A stretch of DNA of 16,021 nucleotides. It comes from Planctomycetota bacterium. Its GTDB lineage: Bacteria; Planctomycetota; PUPC01; JACPCR01. The stretch covers positions 1-16,021 of the forward strand of contig JASLXP010000952.1 in assembly GCA_030740295.1 (NCBI GenBank). The letters run 5' to 3'. The notes beneath the pieces were generated by a model. It worked only from the letters and a program-made list of their open reading frames with translations. It was not told the origin of the DNA and did no database searches. Position 1 is the stretch's first letter, and the number at the start of each line of letters is the position of its first letter. Of this stretch, positions 1 to 8,119 are shown in pieces. The translations under genes and the position numbers were made by a program.

Positions 1-40
1 GCGGCGCTGTCACGCGAGCGGACGGTCATCACCGTTTCGG

Positions 41-856
41 CTACTTGAGCTCTCCTTTGTCGAAGCGTTCCCAGAACTTTTCGGGAGTCTGCTTCTTGCC
101 ATAATCGGCCCAGCCGGTGCCGATGATCTTCAGAGTCTTCATCTCGCGGACGCCCTTCAAGACTTCATTTGAAAGGAGGGACGGGCTGAAGAAAAGCGTC
201 TCCAGAGGAAGCCCTAGAATGGGCGAAAAGTCCTTGACGCCCTTGTTCTCGAATACGCTCAAGAATTTCAATTTCATGCCCTTGATGACTGAGATGTCCG
301 TGAGTTTCGGACAGTTGTCGATGCGCAGATCGACGAGAGGCATCCCGGCAAGTGGCGAAATATCGTCGACCAGAGGGTTCAGGCCGATGTCGAGATGTTT
401 CAAGGGCATTCCCTTGAGCGGAGAGAGGTCTTTGATTCCCTTGCAGGCGTACATGCGGAAACCGCGCAACGGCATGCCTTCAAGCGGCGAAAGGTCACTA
501 AGCTTGCCGCATCGCTCGGTATTGAGAGACACAAGCCTGCATTTCTTGAATGCGACCAGGCCTGTGATGTTGACCGCATTGTAAAGCACCACGTTCGTTA
601 CAGACTCGATCGGAAATTTGCTCAATGGTGAAATGTCGTGCAGCCCTTTGCATCGCATCAGGCTCACTGTGTGCAGCTTCCCGTTGCGAAACATGAACTG
701 TCCCTTGCCCGAGTAATCCGGGTTCGCCTTCTTCAGCGCGGCGTGAATTTTTTCTACAAGCCGGTCGGTCGCAGATTTTTCTTTCGCGGGTTCTGCTTTT
801 ACTGAACCCGCGAAGAAGCCCACAAGAGCGAGGAGTACAAGGTTGGTAATGTGCAA
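41..856 (-). CDS. Exported leucine-rich-repeat protein
   Basis: The 271-residue product starts with a hydrophobic signal-like segment (residues 4-20, ending GSVKAEPA), so it is probably exported. A leucine-rich-repeat array with a period of 22-24 residues follows. The repeat anchor D(L/I)SPL recurs at about residues 74, 121, 143, 165, 187 (as DISVI) and 209 (as DFSPI), several times followed by xGMPL. The C-terminus ends in FWERFDKGELK, similar to the FW-D-G endings of planctomycete LRR proteins known to me, some of which carry a kinase domain; none is present here. Such repeats usually bind protein or glycan partners, but the ligand is unknown. The first in-frame start at 856 is TTG. A CTG at 874 would overlap the upstream lyase stop as CTGA and add a lysine before the hydrophobic stretch, so the true start is uncertain. 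It is the last gene of the operon. A short ACGGT-GATG-ACCGT hairpin lies in the 40 bases after the stop but lacks a T-tract. Confidence 0.83.
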   Translation of the reverse strand: MHITNLVLLALVGFFAGSVKAEPAKEKSATDRLVEKIHAALKKANPDYSGKGQFMFRNGKLHTVSLMRCKGLHDISPLSKFPIESVTNVVLYNAVNITGLVAFKKCRLVSLNTERCGKLSDLSPLEGMPLRGFRMYACKGIKDLSPLKGMPLKHLDIGLNPLVDDISPLAGMPLVDLRIDNCPKLTDISVIKGMKLKFLSVFENKGVKDFSPILGLPLETLFFSPSLLSNEVLKGVREMKTLKIIGTGWADYGKKQTPEKFWERFDKGELK

Positions 857-870
857 TTTGAGGATACCAA

Positions 871-2814
871 TCAGCGTGTTGGGAAGAGCGTCAGTGGACT
901 ACCGTCCACGGTTACCGTGCCTGTCCTGGTATTGAATCCAACCTTTTGTTGTCCAACACTGACGAGTATCTCCACGCCTTCCGTCTTTTTTGAAACAGGC
1001 GCGTCGTCTTTCGTGTTTGCCCGACTCGGATACAGCACGGTGATCAGACTGAGTCTGTCCGTTGGGTCTTTGCAGACTGCGCGGATGTACTTTGATTTGA
1101 ACTGCTCTGCTTCTTCCAGATGGATTCGTTCAGGATGCATGATGGCTACCAGGCATTTCGCTCTCTTGCTTTTCAAGAGAATTCTCGAATTGTCCTGCAA
1201 ATCCACCTCGAGTTGGTCGGCTGGCTGAAAGTGATGTGAGAATGTGTACTTGCCGCCGTCCTTGTGAAAATCGTCAATGATGACAATCGAGACTTGAGGA
1301 CGCGCGTCCCTCAGAAACACGATGTGCCGAGTTGCCTTCTTAACGCTTCTGTTCTTGGGGTGAATCTGATAGGTGCGCTTCAGGTCAATTCGCGCATAGT
1401 CGAAGTGCCTGTCCTGTCGGAACTGCTCGACTCTGGCGATGAGTTGACCGTAGTGGCGATCATGTAACCCTCCACCTCGGATGAATGATTGTCCGGCGCC
1501 ATCGATCAAAACCGAGTTGTGGCAGGCATCACTGCGAAAGAACGCCGAACTCGCATCACGATAACTCTTTGTCGACTCCTGATAAGGGTCTTCGATGAGG
1601 AGCTCGCCAAAGGCGTGCAAGATGTAGCTGCCTTTGTCTGCATGTCCATGGTGGGATGCAATGTTGCCGGGGACGGCCAGCAGAACATCGTCTGTCCTGC
1701 TGTATCCTGTGCGCATAAAGATCTGCCCGGGGCTCTTCGGGTATCCGTCCTGGACCTCTGCATAAGCGCGGGAGCGAGGCAGTCGCGGCGATGTATCCGG
1801 GTCAATTGGTTTTGTCTGTGCCGCCGCATGCCCCCAGAGAAAGTAGGCTACCATTCCCCAGTTGTTTGGAGTCAGGCCGTCCTTCATGAGTTGATTCAGG
1901 TACCAGGAGGCGAGTCCGTCTTTGTATTCCGCGGACATTTTCAGCAGGAACGGGAAGACAGGATAGAGCCCGGTTCGGCTGTTCCCGAAATTGCACAGGC
2001 CCTTCCGATCGGGAAATAACATGCAGGCAAAGAACTCGACCTGCTTTCCGAAGAGAGGTGCGACCTCCTTGAAGACGTCCTTACCTGTTGCGCGACGATA
2101 CGCGTCCATCGCAGGGAGCATCGAGTAAAAGGCAACGTTCAGCGTGTATCTCAGGTAGGGTTCTTCCGCAGCACCATCCGGGCCAAGAAAGTTCGTGAGA
2201 TAGCCTTCAGTAATTCCCTTGATACCCGTGTCGATCCATTTCTGAGCATCTGCCTCGCTATCTTTGAGAAGGACACCGGCAACCACGAAGCTCGAGAAGA
2301 TGGATGCCTCCCAGTTACCCCCACGGTGCGTTCTGTTGCCCCATTGACTCATGCCGATTCGCACACTGCTGGCGATGTGTCTGAGAACTTGATCGCGCTG
2401 CTTCTCGCTGAGGAGGTCGTGCAGCCAATCGTACGCGTAAACGACCGTGCGGATGTGCGAGCCGGTATGCACAGTGTAGGTCTTCAGTCCGGAGTCGGGA
2501 GTCTTTTTGAGGAGGATTTCCTTTGCCCGGCCCCGAATAGCAGAATCCTGGAACCATAGACCTGAGAAGGCCAGGAATCCGGGATCGTCCCGGTTACGCT
2601 TCGCTTTTCGTTTGAGAGATGCAACGAATGGCTCAGGAATGTAATCCTTCGATTTGGCACGAAGCTCCTGGAGTTCCTGCGCGGTGAAAAGAAGGAATGG
2701 GTGCTGACGGAGCTTTTCCTCTGCTGCCAGCTCAGCAATCGAAAGCCAACCGATGGAAAGTACCAAGACTTTTGAAATGAGGATACGCAAGCTTGGATTC
2801 ATTCTGTGTGTCAC
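871..2814 (-). CDS. Heparinase II/III-family polysaccharide lyase
   Basis: The 647-residue protein has a signal-like hydrophobic N-terminus (residues 10-30, then AEEKLRQHP), an alpha-helical barrel region (about 40-330, with GGNWEAS at 165-171) and a C-terminal beta-sandwich. The sandwich begins around 370 and carries the family hallmarks HHGHADKGSY (388-397), a following FGELLIEDPY (402-411) and HNSVLIDG (432-439). This two-domain layout and the HGHADKGS motif are typical of alginate/heparin/chondroitin lyases of the heparinase II/III superfamily (PL12, PL15, PL17 and PL21 groups). These enzymes cleave uronic-acid-containing polysaccharides by beta-elimination outside the cytoplasm. The exact substrate cannot be read from the sequence. 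Its GTG start overlaps the stop of the PQQ-propeller gene by four bases (GTGA) and has a GGAAG motif six bases upstream. An in-frame ATG at 2802 is a weaker alternative. It lies between the propeller and LRR genes and is probably co-transcribed with both. Confidence 0.92.
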   Translation of the reverse strand: MTHRMNPSLRILISKVLVLSIGWLSIAELAAEEKLRQHPFLLFTAQELQELRAKSKDYIPEPFVASLKRKAKRNRDDPGFLAFSGLWFQDSAIRGRAKEILLKKTPDSGLKTYTVHTGSHIRTVVYAYDWLHDLLSEKQRDQVLRHIASSVRIGMSQWGNRTHRGGNWEASIFSSFVVAGVLLKDSEADAQKWIDTGIKGITEGYLTNFLGPDGAAEEPYLRYTLNVAFYSMLPAMDAYRRATGKDVFKEVAPLFGKQVEFFACMLFPDRKGLCNFGNSRTGLYPVFPFLLKMSAEYKDGLASWYLNQLMKDGLTPNNWGMVAYFLWGHAAAQTKPIDPDTSPRLPRSRAYAEVQDGYPKSPGQIFMRTGYSRTDDVLLAVPGNIASHHGHADKGSYILHAFGELLIEDPYQESTKSYRDASSAFFRSDACHNSVLIDGAGQSFIRGGGLHDRHYGQLIARVEQFRQDRHFDYARIDLKRTYQIHPKNRSVKKATRHIVFLRDARPQVSIVIIDDFHKDGGKYTFSHHFQPADQLEVDLQDNSRILLKSKRAKCLVAIMHPERIHLEEAEQFKSKYIRAVCKDPTDRLSLITVLYPSRANTKDDAPVSKKTEGVEILVSVGQQKVGFNTRTGTVTVDGSPLTLFPTR

Positions 2815-5800
2815 TCAGAGCTTCCATCCGGCCACGGTCTCATATTCATTTCACTCATGGGAGTAACCTTTGGGGCCAGGCTTTTGTCGAAGGCTTCGAT
2901 TCCACAGACAAATCTGTCCTCTGCAAAAGTCACTTTCAACTCATTGGTACTGCTAATCGTCCTCTCCTCGACAGAGGCCCGCAGACTCAGGGACGCGTCC
3001 TCATTGGAGCTCGCATAGTAAATCCTGACCTGATACTCGGCGGTTTCGTCGCGATTGAGTTTGATGGTGATAGAAGTCAGGCGCTTTGCACCAGACGCCT
3101 GCACCCAACGAATCCCCTGGCCTCGGATCACTCGCGAAGCGTGGTATCGAAACCACTCGGGATGAGCAGATTCCGTGACGACCTCCACCGTCGGGGACGG
3201 CCCACCAACACTCGGGTAATCCAGCCAAAGCGTGCCGCTTTGCGACATCCGGTCTCCGGGTGCGCCGAAGTTGATGCCGATTCGAAATATTGGTTGATCC
3301 TCTGCAAGGCCGCCATAGGACCCCCACTTTTCCATTTCAGGCATATGTATGAATGCCGCTGACATCGATAGCGGATAGCGGCAGCGGCAGCCTCCCGCGA
3401 CTGCGTTTGGTGCAACCAGGAGTCCATTGGCCGGAATCAGGCTTGGATGACACGAAGATCGGAATCCCCCGAGATTGACCACCCCGCTGCGCAGACCAGG
3501 GTCTTCGGAAAAATCAAAGTAGGCGCCAGTACCGGATCGAAACGTCATCAAGTGGCGTGAGGCGATCGCCGGTCCGCATCCGTTTCCAGTCTTGGTGAGT
3601 TGGAGATATGGCTTTTGCAGCGGTACCACTCGATTCTGCAGCGGATGCGCAACCTTCCACCGCGCTTTCCTGTCAAGCGGATGCAGCACAAAGCTCTTAA
3701 TGCCTGATCGGATGACCATGTCATTTCCAAAGACAGTGTTCTGATTTGCCAGAGCCTTCCATGTCTCAGTTCCGTCTCCGACGCTGTATCCCCGAGCCAT
3801 TCCGTGATGCGGAACGGCGATGACCATCCTTCGGCTTTCGGTGTAGACCAGCCGAGTGCCAAGAATTGATTTCTGCTTCCACGCCGGCTTGCCGGAATCC
3901 ATATCGAGAGCCACAAGATTCGCCGTTGAAACTTTGTCCTCCATTCCCCGCCGTTTCAGTTTGGCCAGGTCCATCACCTCGGCAATTCGCTTCAGGTGCC
4001 TGCTTTCGGGGCCCGTGTGGTGATTCTCAAACCGGTCGGGCCAATCAGGATTCGGATAACCAAGACAGAATACCTTACCATCCCCAATAGCCAGAGTTCC
4101 GCCCGAATCGGCATGTTGCCAGCGCACAGTTCCTCTGCGCCGGTCCAACGCCACCACGCGATTTGCCGACGGAAGATAGAGAGTGTCACCTTCGACCTTG
4201 GGAGAGCCCCAGTCGTCCTTCTCATCGAATGTGAATCCCTGGAGCTCTTTGCCGGTTGCCGCATCGAGCGCGTAGAGCGTCCGGTCGCTGATGATGTGAA
4301 CCGCGTCTGCTGTGGAAACGAACCTGCCGGCCATGGGCTCGAACGCGGACTGTACGAACTGTCTGTTCGCGACGTAACTGTCCAAGTCCCAGAGCTCCTG
4401 GTCAGTTTCCGGAGGACGCCATTCCCAGAGCATGCGACCCGTGTAGACATCGAAACAGCTAATCAGCTTGGGGCCTTCGATGAACATCCTTCCTCCAGCG
4501 ACCTGAGGCATCGCATGCAGGCGGTGGTTCTCATAGTAAAACCCAGGACGACTGGACGGCCCGCCGAACCACAACACCCCAAACGGTGACCGAACGCGAT
4601 CGTCCCTGCTGAAGCGAGTGTTGGATGCATTGGCGTGCTCGTGCGACCAGTCATCAACGCCCGGTAGTGCCCCCTTTCGATGGACCAGCACAAACCGGCC
4701 ATTTCGAGCTGTTTCGGTCCCCTCAATGGGAGGCGACTTGGCCAGGTGCGCCTGCGATTCAGGAAGGCAGAGAATCCCACCGTAAGGCCTGAGTGTCTCG
4801 TATAGACCTCTGTTCAAGCGATTGGCAGCCCCATCGTTGATGACAATGAGACTTGCGATGTAAGGAGGCAGGCCGGTGGCGGCAACTTCAAGCCGATGGA
4901 CGGAGCAACGGGTTCCATAGACCTCCTTTTCAACCAGCTCGTCGCGCAGCGCGCTGACTCTTCCTTCATCCTTGTCAAAGACAAGCAGACGCATTTTCGA
5001 GTGAGCGATCAGTCCTTTGATCAGGAGTCCATCGCCAATGCCGATGACAACGCAGTAACCTTCTCGAACTTCCGTCGCCCTCAGAACCGCTTCGGCCGAA
5101 TCGTTTTTGGGAAAGCATCCCTGTTTCCGTTCTGCGACCTTGTCGAAGTCAGGATATTGAAGCTCGCCCATTCGCTTCTCCACCCAGGGACGTAACCCGC
5201 CCTGGTTGAAAGTGAGCAGTTGACCCGACTCGACATCGAAGTATGCGGGGCGAGACCTTCCGCATGGAACGATCAGCTTTCCTTCCTCGACTCGGCATTG
5301 GCCATTGGGCGAGATGGAGATGAATGAAGGCTCGAACTCCGGTCGGCCTTTTCCCTCAGTCACTGTTTCGGATTGCCAGATAGAATTCGCAGAATCATTC
5401 TTCCAAATGACCTGGCCGCTCCGCGCATCAAGCGCATAGACAAAGACCCCCATTACCGGCCACATGCCTGCAGCAAAGTACACTCTGTCGCCATGCACCA
5501 CAGGCCCACCACTGACATTCCACGCTGACATCAGTCGCCCTGCTCCCAGCACCTTTCGATTCGATGGCCCGCCGCGAAATTTCCAGACCTGTTTGCCATC
5601 GTTTTTGAAGCAGTAAAGGTAGCCATCGTCCGAGCCTATGTATGAGAGGCCACGCCATTCGGCTGGCCGATGGCGCACAGGCCCATCCGTGAAACAAAGC
5701 TTGCCGCCGATCCGAATAAAGTCCTCCTGGCCTGTGGCCTCGTCTCCGTTTATTCTCGGACAGATCATGAGCCCCAAAACCAGTGTAAGCCCCACGACCT

Positions 5801-5819
5801 GAATCTCACAGAATCTCAT
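2811..5819 (-). CDS. Exported PQQ-like beta-propeller protein with embedded methyltransferase-like domain
   Basis: The 1002-residue protein starts with a signal-like segment (residues 8-24). Residues 55-210 hold propeller blades of the PQQ/BamB type (GSDDGYLYCF, then VYALDARSGQVIWKND). Residues 252-352 depart from this and look like a Rossmann-fold methyltransferase core: VVIGIGDG (257-264) as a glycine-rich motif I, LLVFDKDEG (278-286) as the acidic strand-2 end, then LIVIND and LRPYGGILCLP as later strands. Blades resume at about 385-780 (DDWSHEHANASNTRFS, LISCFDVYTGRMLWEW, LYALDAATGKEL, VVALDRRRGTVRW). A C-terminal beta-rich module (about 845-975) may be a malectin- or NPCBM-like binding domain. 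I recall this composite architecture as recurrent in Planctomycetes; its function is not established. Exported location would be odd for SAM-dependent chemistry, so the insert may be structural. It is the first gene of the operon, after a repeat-filled gap; no clear Shine-Dalgarno was found before its ATG. Confidence 0.88.
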   Translation of the reverse strand: MRFCEIQVVGLTLVLGLMICPRINGDEATGQEDFIRIGGKLCFTDGPVRHRPAEWRGLSYIGSDDGYLYCFKNDGKQVWKFRGGPSNRKVLGAGRLMSAWNVSGGPVVHGDRVYFAAGMWPVMGVFVYALDARSGQVIWKNDSANSIWQSETVTEGKGRPEFEPSFISISPNGQCRVEEGKLIVPCGRSRPAYFDVESGQLLTFNQGGLRPWVEKRMGELQYPDFDKVAERKQGCFPKNDSAEAVLRATEVREGYCVVIGIGDGLLIKGLIAHSKMRLLVFDKDEGRVSALRDELVEKEVYGTRCSVHRLEVAATGLPPYIASLIVINDGAANRLNRGLYETLRPYGGILCLPESQAHLAKSPPIEGTETARNGRFVLVHRKGALPGVDDWSHEHANASNTRFSRDDRVRSPFGVLWFGGPSSRPGFYYENHRLHAMPQVAGGRMFIEGPKLISCFDVYTGRMLWEWRPPETDQELWDLDSYVANRQFVQSAFEPMAGRFVSTADAVHIISDRTLYALDAATGKELQGFTFDEKDDWGSPKVEGDTLYLPSANRVVALDRRRGTVRWQHADSGGTLAIGDGKVFCLGYPNPDWPDRFENHHTGPESRHLKRIAEVMDLAKLKRRGMEDKVSTANLVALDMDSGKPAWKQKSILGTRLVYTESRRMVIAVPHHGMARGYSVGDGTETWKALANQNTVFGNDMVIRSGIKSFVLHPLDRKARWKVAHPLQNRVVPLQKPYLQLTKTGNGCGPAIASRHLMTFRSGTGAYFDFSEDPGLRSGVVNLGGFRSSCHPSLIPANGLLVAPNAVAGGCRCRYPLSMSAAFIHMPEMEKWGSYGGLAEDQPIFRIGINFGAPGDRMSQSGTLWLDYPSVGGPSPTVEVVTESAHPEWFRYHASRVIRGQGIRWVQASGAKRLTSITIKLNRDETAEYQVRIYYASSNEDASLSLRASVEERTISSTNELKVTFAEDRFVCGIEAFDKSLAPKVTPMSEMNMRPWPDGSSE
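2821..2825 (-). promoter_or_regulatory. Ribosome binding site of the lyase gene
   Basis: Read on the minus strand this is GGAAG, six bases before the GTG at 2814 and 18 bases before the in-frame ATG at 2802. The spacing favours the GTG start, which overlaps the upstream stop codon and suggests translational coupling. Confidence 0.55.
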
Positions 5820-5880
5820 GCGCCAACTATAGCTGATGATTGACCTTCATTCAGATGCAGGGCGGTAGATCTCTTGCTCA

Positions 5881-6082
5881 GGGGCGAAGCCCCGGTCGTT
5901 TGCCTAGCCCAGCCCAACGGGCTGGGTGAATGGTACAAAGATTCGAAAAGGGGCAACGCCCCGGCCATTTATAAGGAGGCCATTCACTGGGGCAAATGAC
6001 CGGGGCGTTGCCCCTAAGGATGATCTGCCCGAAAACCCAGCCCGTTGGGCTGGGCTAGGCAAACAGCCCGGGGCTTTGCCCC
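5881..6082. repeat. Nested palindromic REP-like repeat
   Basis: The outer arms at 5881-5927 and 6035-6082 are near-perfect reverse complements: 30 bases match exactly and the remainder differs by a few bases. Inside lies a second inverted pair, 5950-5970 with 5994-6014, matching at 20 of 21 bases. Each of the four arms carries a small hairpin of the form GGGGC-(AAG/AAC type)-GCCCCGG. The outer arms also share a CAGCCCAACGGGCTG-type hairpin. The block fills the gap between the beta-helix gene and the propeller operon, which are both on the minus strand. It resembles a REP/BIME cluster or a small non-autonomous mobile element. It could also attenuate transcription between the two units, but no T-tract was seen. 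The start of the propeller operon must have its promoter within or just below this block. Confidence 0.85.
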
Positions 6083-6115
6083 TGAAATCCGTAAAGACAC
6101 ACCCGTCTTGACCAT

Positions 6116-8086
6116 TTAGTCTTCGATAACGGCATCGACACACTTGCTGAAGATGGTGAATCTTGAACCATTCTTTACTGGCTTGCCGTTCTGCCTGAAG
6201 GTGTTGTCGCGCGACGTCAGGGACTGGACTCCGCTGATACGAATGGCCGTGCCGGTGCCTACGTCGAAGTCGTTATCGATGATCTCAATGCGTCGTGCAT
6301 CAAAGAGGCCATCGCCGTCCTGATAGGGATTCAGTAGAACGATGCCGATCTTCTCGGGACGAGAGATTGTGTTGCCTGTGATGCGGATATTCCGGCACTG
6401 CGCGTTGTCTCCTCCGGAAGCATAGCTCAGGTTCAAGCCGATAACTCCGCCGCCGGAACAGTCCAGTCTGTTGTTCTGAATGGTCATGTTTTGTGCGCGC
6501 GCCAGCATCGCGTTCCGCATGTACGGCTTCATGGTGTTGTTGCGGATGACCGTTGACCGGGTCATTTGGTCCAGGTTCATCACCTGGACCGTCTTCATGT
6601 CGAGGCCCGGAATCTCCCGATCCAGTCTCACATGGTGCGTTCTTTTTCTGCGGTCAAATTCAACTTCGGTCACCGCGGCCACGCCCAGTATTCTTCTTGA
6701 GGATGTATTGAAAAACTGCAGACGATCGCCTTTCCGGATCGTGTAGTAGTAGTATCGGTTGTCCACGGTTCGCAGGGCCACGGCCTTGTTGTCGTCTTTG
6801 GACAACCCGACAATTCTCTCCAGCATCGTGCCTACATTCAGACAGTCGTCGCCAGGAGCTTCGATGACACAGTTCTCCAGGATCAACCGACCGCGGATGT
6901 TCATCAGGTGCAGGGCGTCCGAGATGATTGAGAGCAGATTCCGCGTGCCCGGCTTGCGGATCACGTTGACGTTCCGGATGGTGACATCACCGGGCATGTC
7001 CGAGACGCGGATGCCTCCATTGAGCGAAGCGTAGATGTCGATGTTCTCGAAGGTGATGTTGTCCACTCGGTCTGCGGCAATCTGGGCATAGATGCTTGGT
7101 GACTTATCTTTTGCCGATACGACAGAGGCCGGTATGCCAATCTTGTTGAAACCATAGGTGACCCAGTTGCCGACGGCCACGCCAGTCATCCTGGGCAGGT
7201 AGTCCTCCTTGACATGAAACCGGTAAGCACCAGGCGAAACGCGTGTGATGTTGCGGATGTAGAGATGGTCGCTGCCCATCCGCGTGTTGCGCACTTTGCC
7301 ACCCTTCTCAAAGACGATCATGTGGCGCCCTCCGCCGCCATAAGCACGATAGCGGTTGGCGGTGATAAAGGCCTCGTCCGGCGGCTCGGAGTAGCCCTCC
7401 ATGATCTTCACGTCGAGGGAGCCGCTCGTGTTTACGGCAATCACCTCGCCCTGGGTGAAATACGGCACTGAGCTGTCAAAAACAAGGTCCCGCACTGTGA
7501 TGTCCCTACCGCCGCTAAAGAGAAGACCAAGATTCCCAACGGAGCAAAGCAAGGTCGCCCCGTTTCCGTCAATGAGCAGGTCTGAATAGTTTTCCAGTTG
7601 GAAGTAATGCCATGCCGTGGGATTGTCGCCCAGTTTGTAGGTCTTCTTCTCGAACACCACGCTTGTACCCCCTGCACGTCTCTTCGCGGCGGCAAAGGCG
7701 GCGGCAATCGCCGGGCCATCATCATGAACGCCATCGCCGACAGCGCCGAAATTCTTGACCCGCAGGAGCGTGCCCGCCGTCGCCTTGGATGGACCTTCAC
7801 CCGCGCTCGAAACAGGATACTGGGTACTCGATGCTCTATGGCAGCCGAGGGTGCATAAAAGGGGAAGTATCGCCCACAGGTTAGCTCCGACTTCGCCTGT
7901 GCCGGTCAAAGTGCGTGACTCTTCATTCCAGTTCTGGTGTATCACGTCTATCAGTCCTTGAGTAATTTGCCTCGAAGTGCTGAGGAGCTGCGGGTAGTCT
8001 GCAACTTTGCGCAATGCGAGCACACAGCAGGACGCTGGAGCGAGTGGCTGAATCAGTTCGGGTGAGAAGGCATCCAGAAAACCCAT
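6116..8086 (-). CDS. Pectate-lyase-like right-handed beta-helix protein
   Basis: Residues 110-135 (numbered from the ATG at 8086) carry the pectate_lyase_3 signature, VKNFGAVGDGVHDDGPAI. The rest is a parallel beta-helix with an Asn-rich ladder (IRNNTM, IQNNRL, ITGNTI, IIDNDF, SRDNTF). SDALHL (389-394), ENC and GDDCLNV (412-418) form an acidic cluster placed as in helix-fold glycosidases such as GH28 and GH110, so hydrolase activity is as likely as lyase activity. The exact reaction is unassigned. The first 65 or so residues do not fit this family and look like another protein's C-terminus (see the remnant entry). A hydrophobic, lipobox-like run LWAILPLLCTLGC (70-82) suggests the real gene starts near it. 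TTG at 7909, with GAAGAG nine bases upstream, is the best candidate; GTG at residue 48 is another. The product is probably an exported lipoprotein, although the lipobox is not canonical. Confidence 0.82.
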   Translation of the reverse strand: MGFLDAFSPELIQPLAPASCCVLALRKVADYPQLLSTSRQITQGLIDVIHQNWNEESRTLTGTGEVGANLWAILPLLCTLGCHRASSTQYPVSSAGEGPSKATAGTLLRVKNFGAVGDGVHDDGPAIAAAFAAAKRRAGGTSVVFEKKTYKLGDNPTAWHYFQLENYSDLLIDGNGATLLCSVGNLGLLFSGGRDITVRDLVFDSSVPYFTQGEVIAVNTSGSLDVKIMEGYSEPPDEAFITANRYRAYGGGGRHMIVFEKGGKVRNTRMGSDHLYIRNITRVSPGAYRFHVKEDYLPRMTGVAVGNWVTYGFNKIGIPASVVSAKDKSPSIYAQIAADRVDNITFENIDIYASLNGGIRVSDMPGDVTIRNVNVIRKPGTRNLLSIISDALHLMNIRGRLILENCVIEAPGDDCLNVGTMLERIVGLSKDDNKAVALRTVDNRYYYYTIRKGDRLQFFNTSSRRILGVAAVTEVEFDRRKRTHHVRLDREIPGLDMKTVQVMNLDQMTRSTVIRNNTMKPYMRNAMLARAQNMTIQNNRLDCSGGGVIGLNLSYASGGDNAQCRNIRITGNTISRPEKIGIVLLNPYQDGDGLFDARRIEIIDNDFDVGTGTAIRISGVQSLTSRDNTFRQNGKPVKNGSRFTIFSKCVDAVIED

Positions 8087-8119
8087 CAGCGGGACGAGAC
8101 CAATCAGGCTTTCATGGTA
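7910..8119 (-). pseudogene. Remnant of a glycosidase-type C-terminal domain fused to the beta-helix frame
   Basis: The frame is open from just after the ATPase stop (8120-8122) into the beta-helix gene. Its translation includes LAPASCCVLALRKVADYPQL, then STSRQITQGLIDV and NWNEESRTLTGTGEV. From memory, this pattern (Ser/Cys-Arg-Val-Leu-Ala-Leu, then TSRxITQG, then a W-D/N and T-L-S/T-G stretch) is the C-terminal beta-sandwich of large alpha-galactosidase-like glycoside hydrolases in Planctomycetes and Armatimonadetes. The upstream catalytic part is absent, and the segment stops where the lipobox-like sequence of the next gene begins. I read it as a truncated leftover. It could instead be a genuine N-terminal extension of the beta-helix protein, so confidence is moderate. 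Confidence 0.45.

Noticed and set aside
1..40. A terminator after the LRR gene
   Set aside because: Only a 5-bp hairpin with no T-tract is present, too weak to call.
5904..6143. Short open frames on both strands within the intergenic repeat
   Set aside because: They are by-products of the palindromic GC-rich repeat and have no protein-like features.
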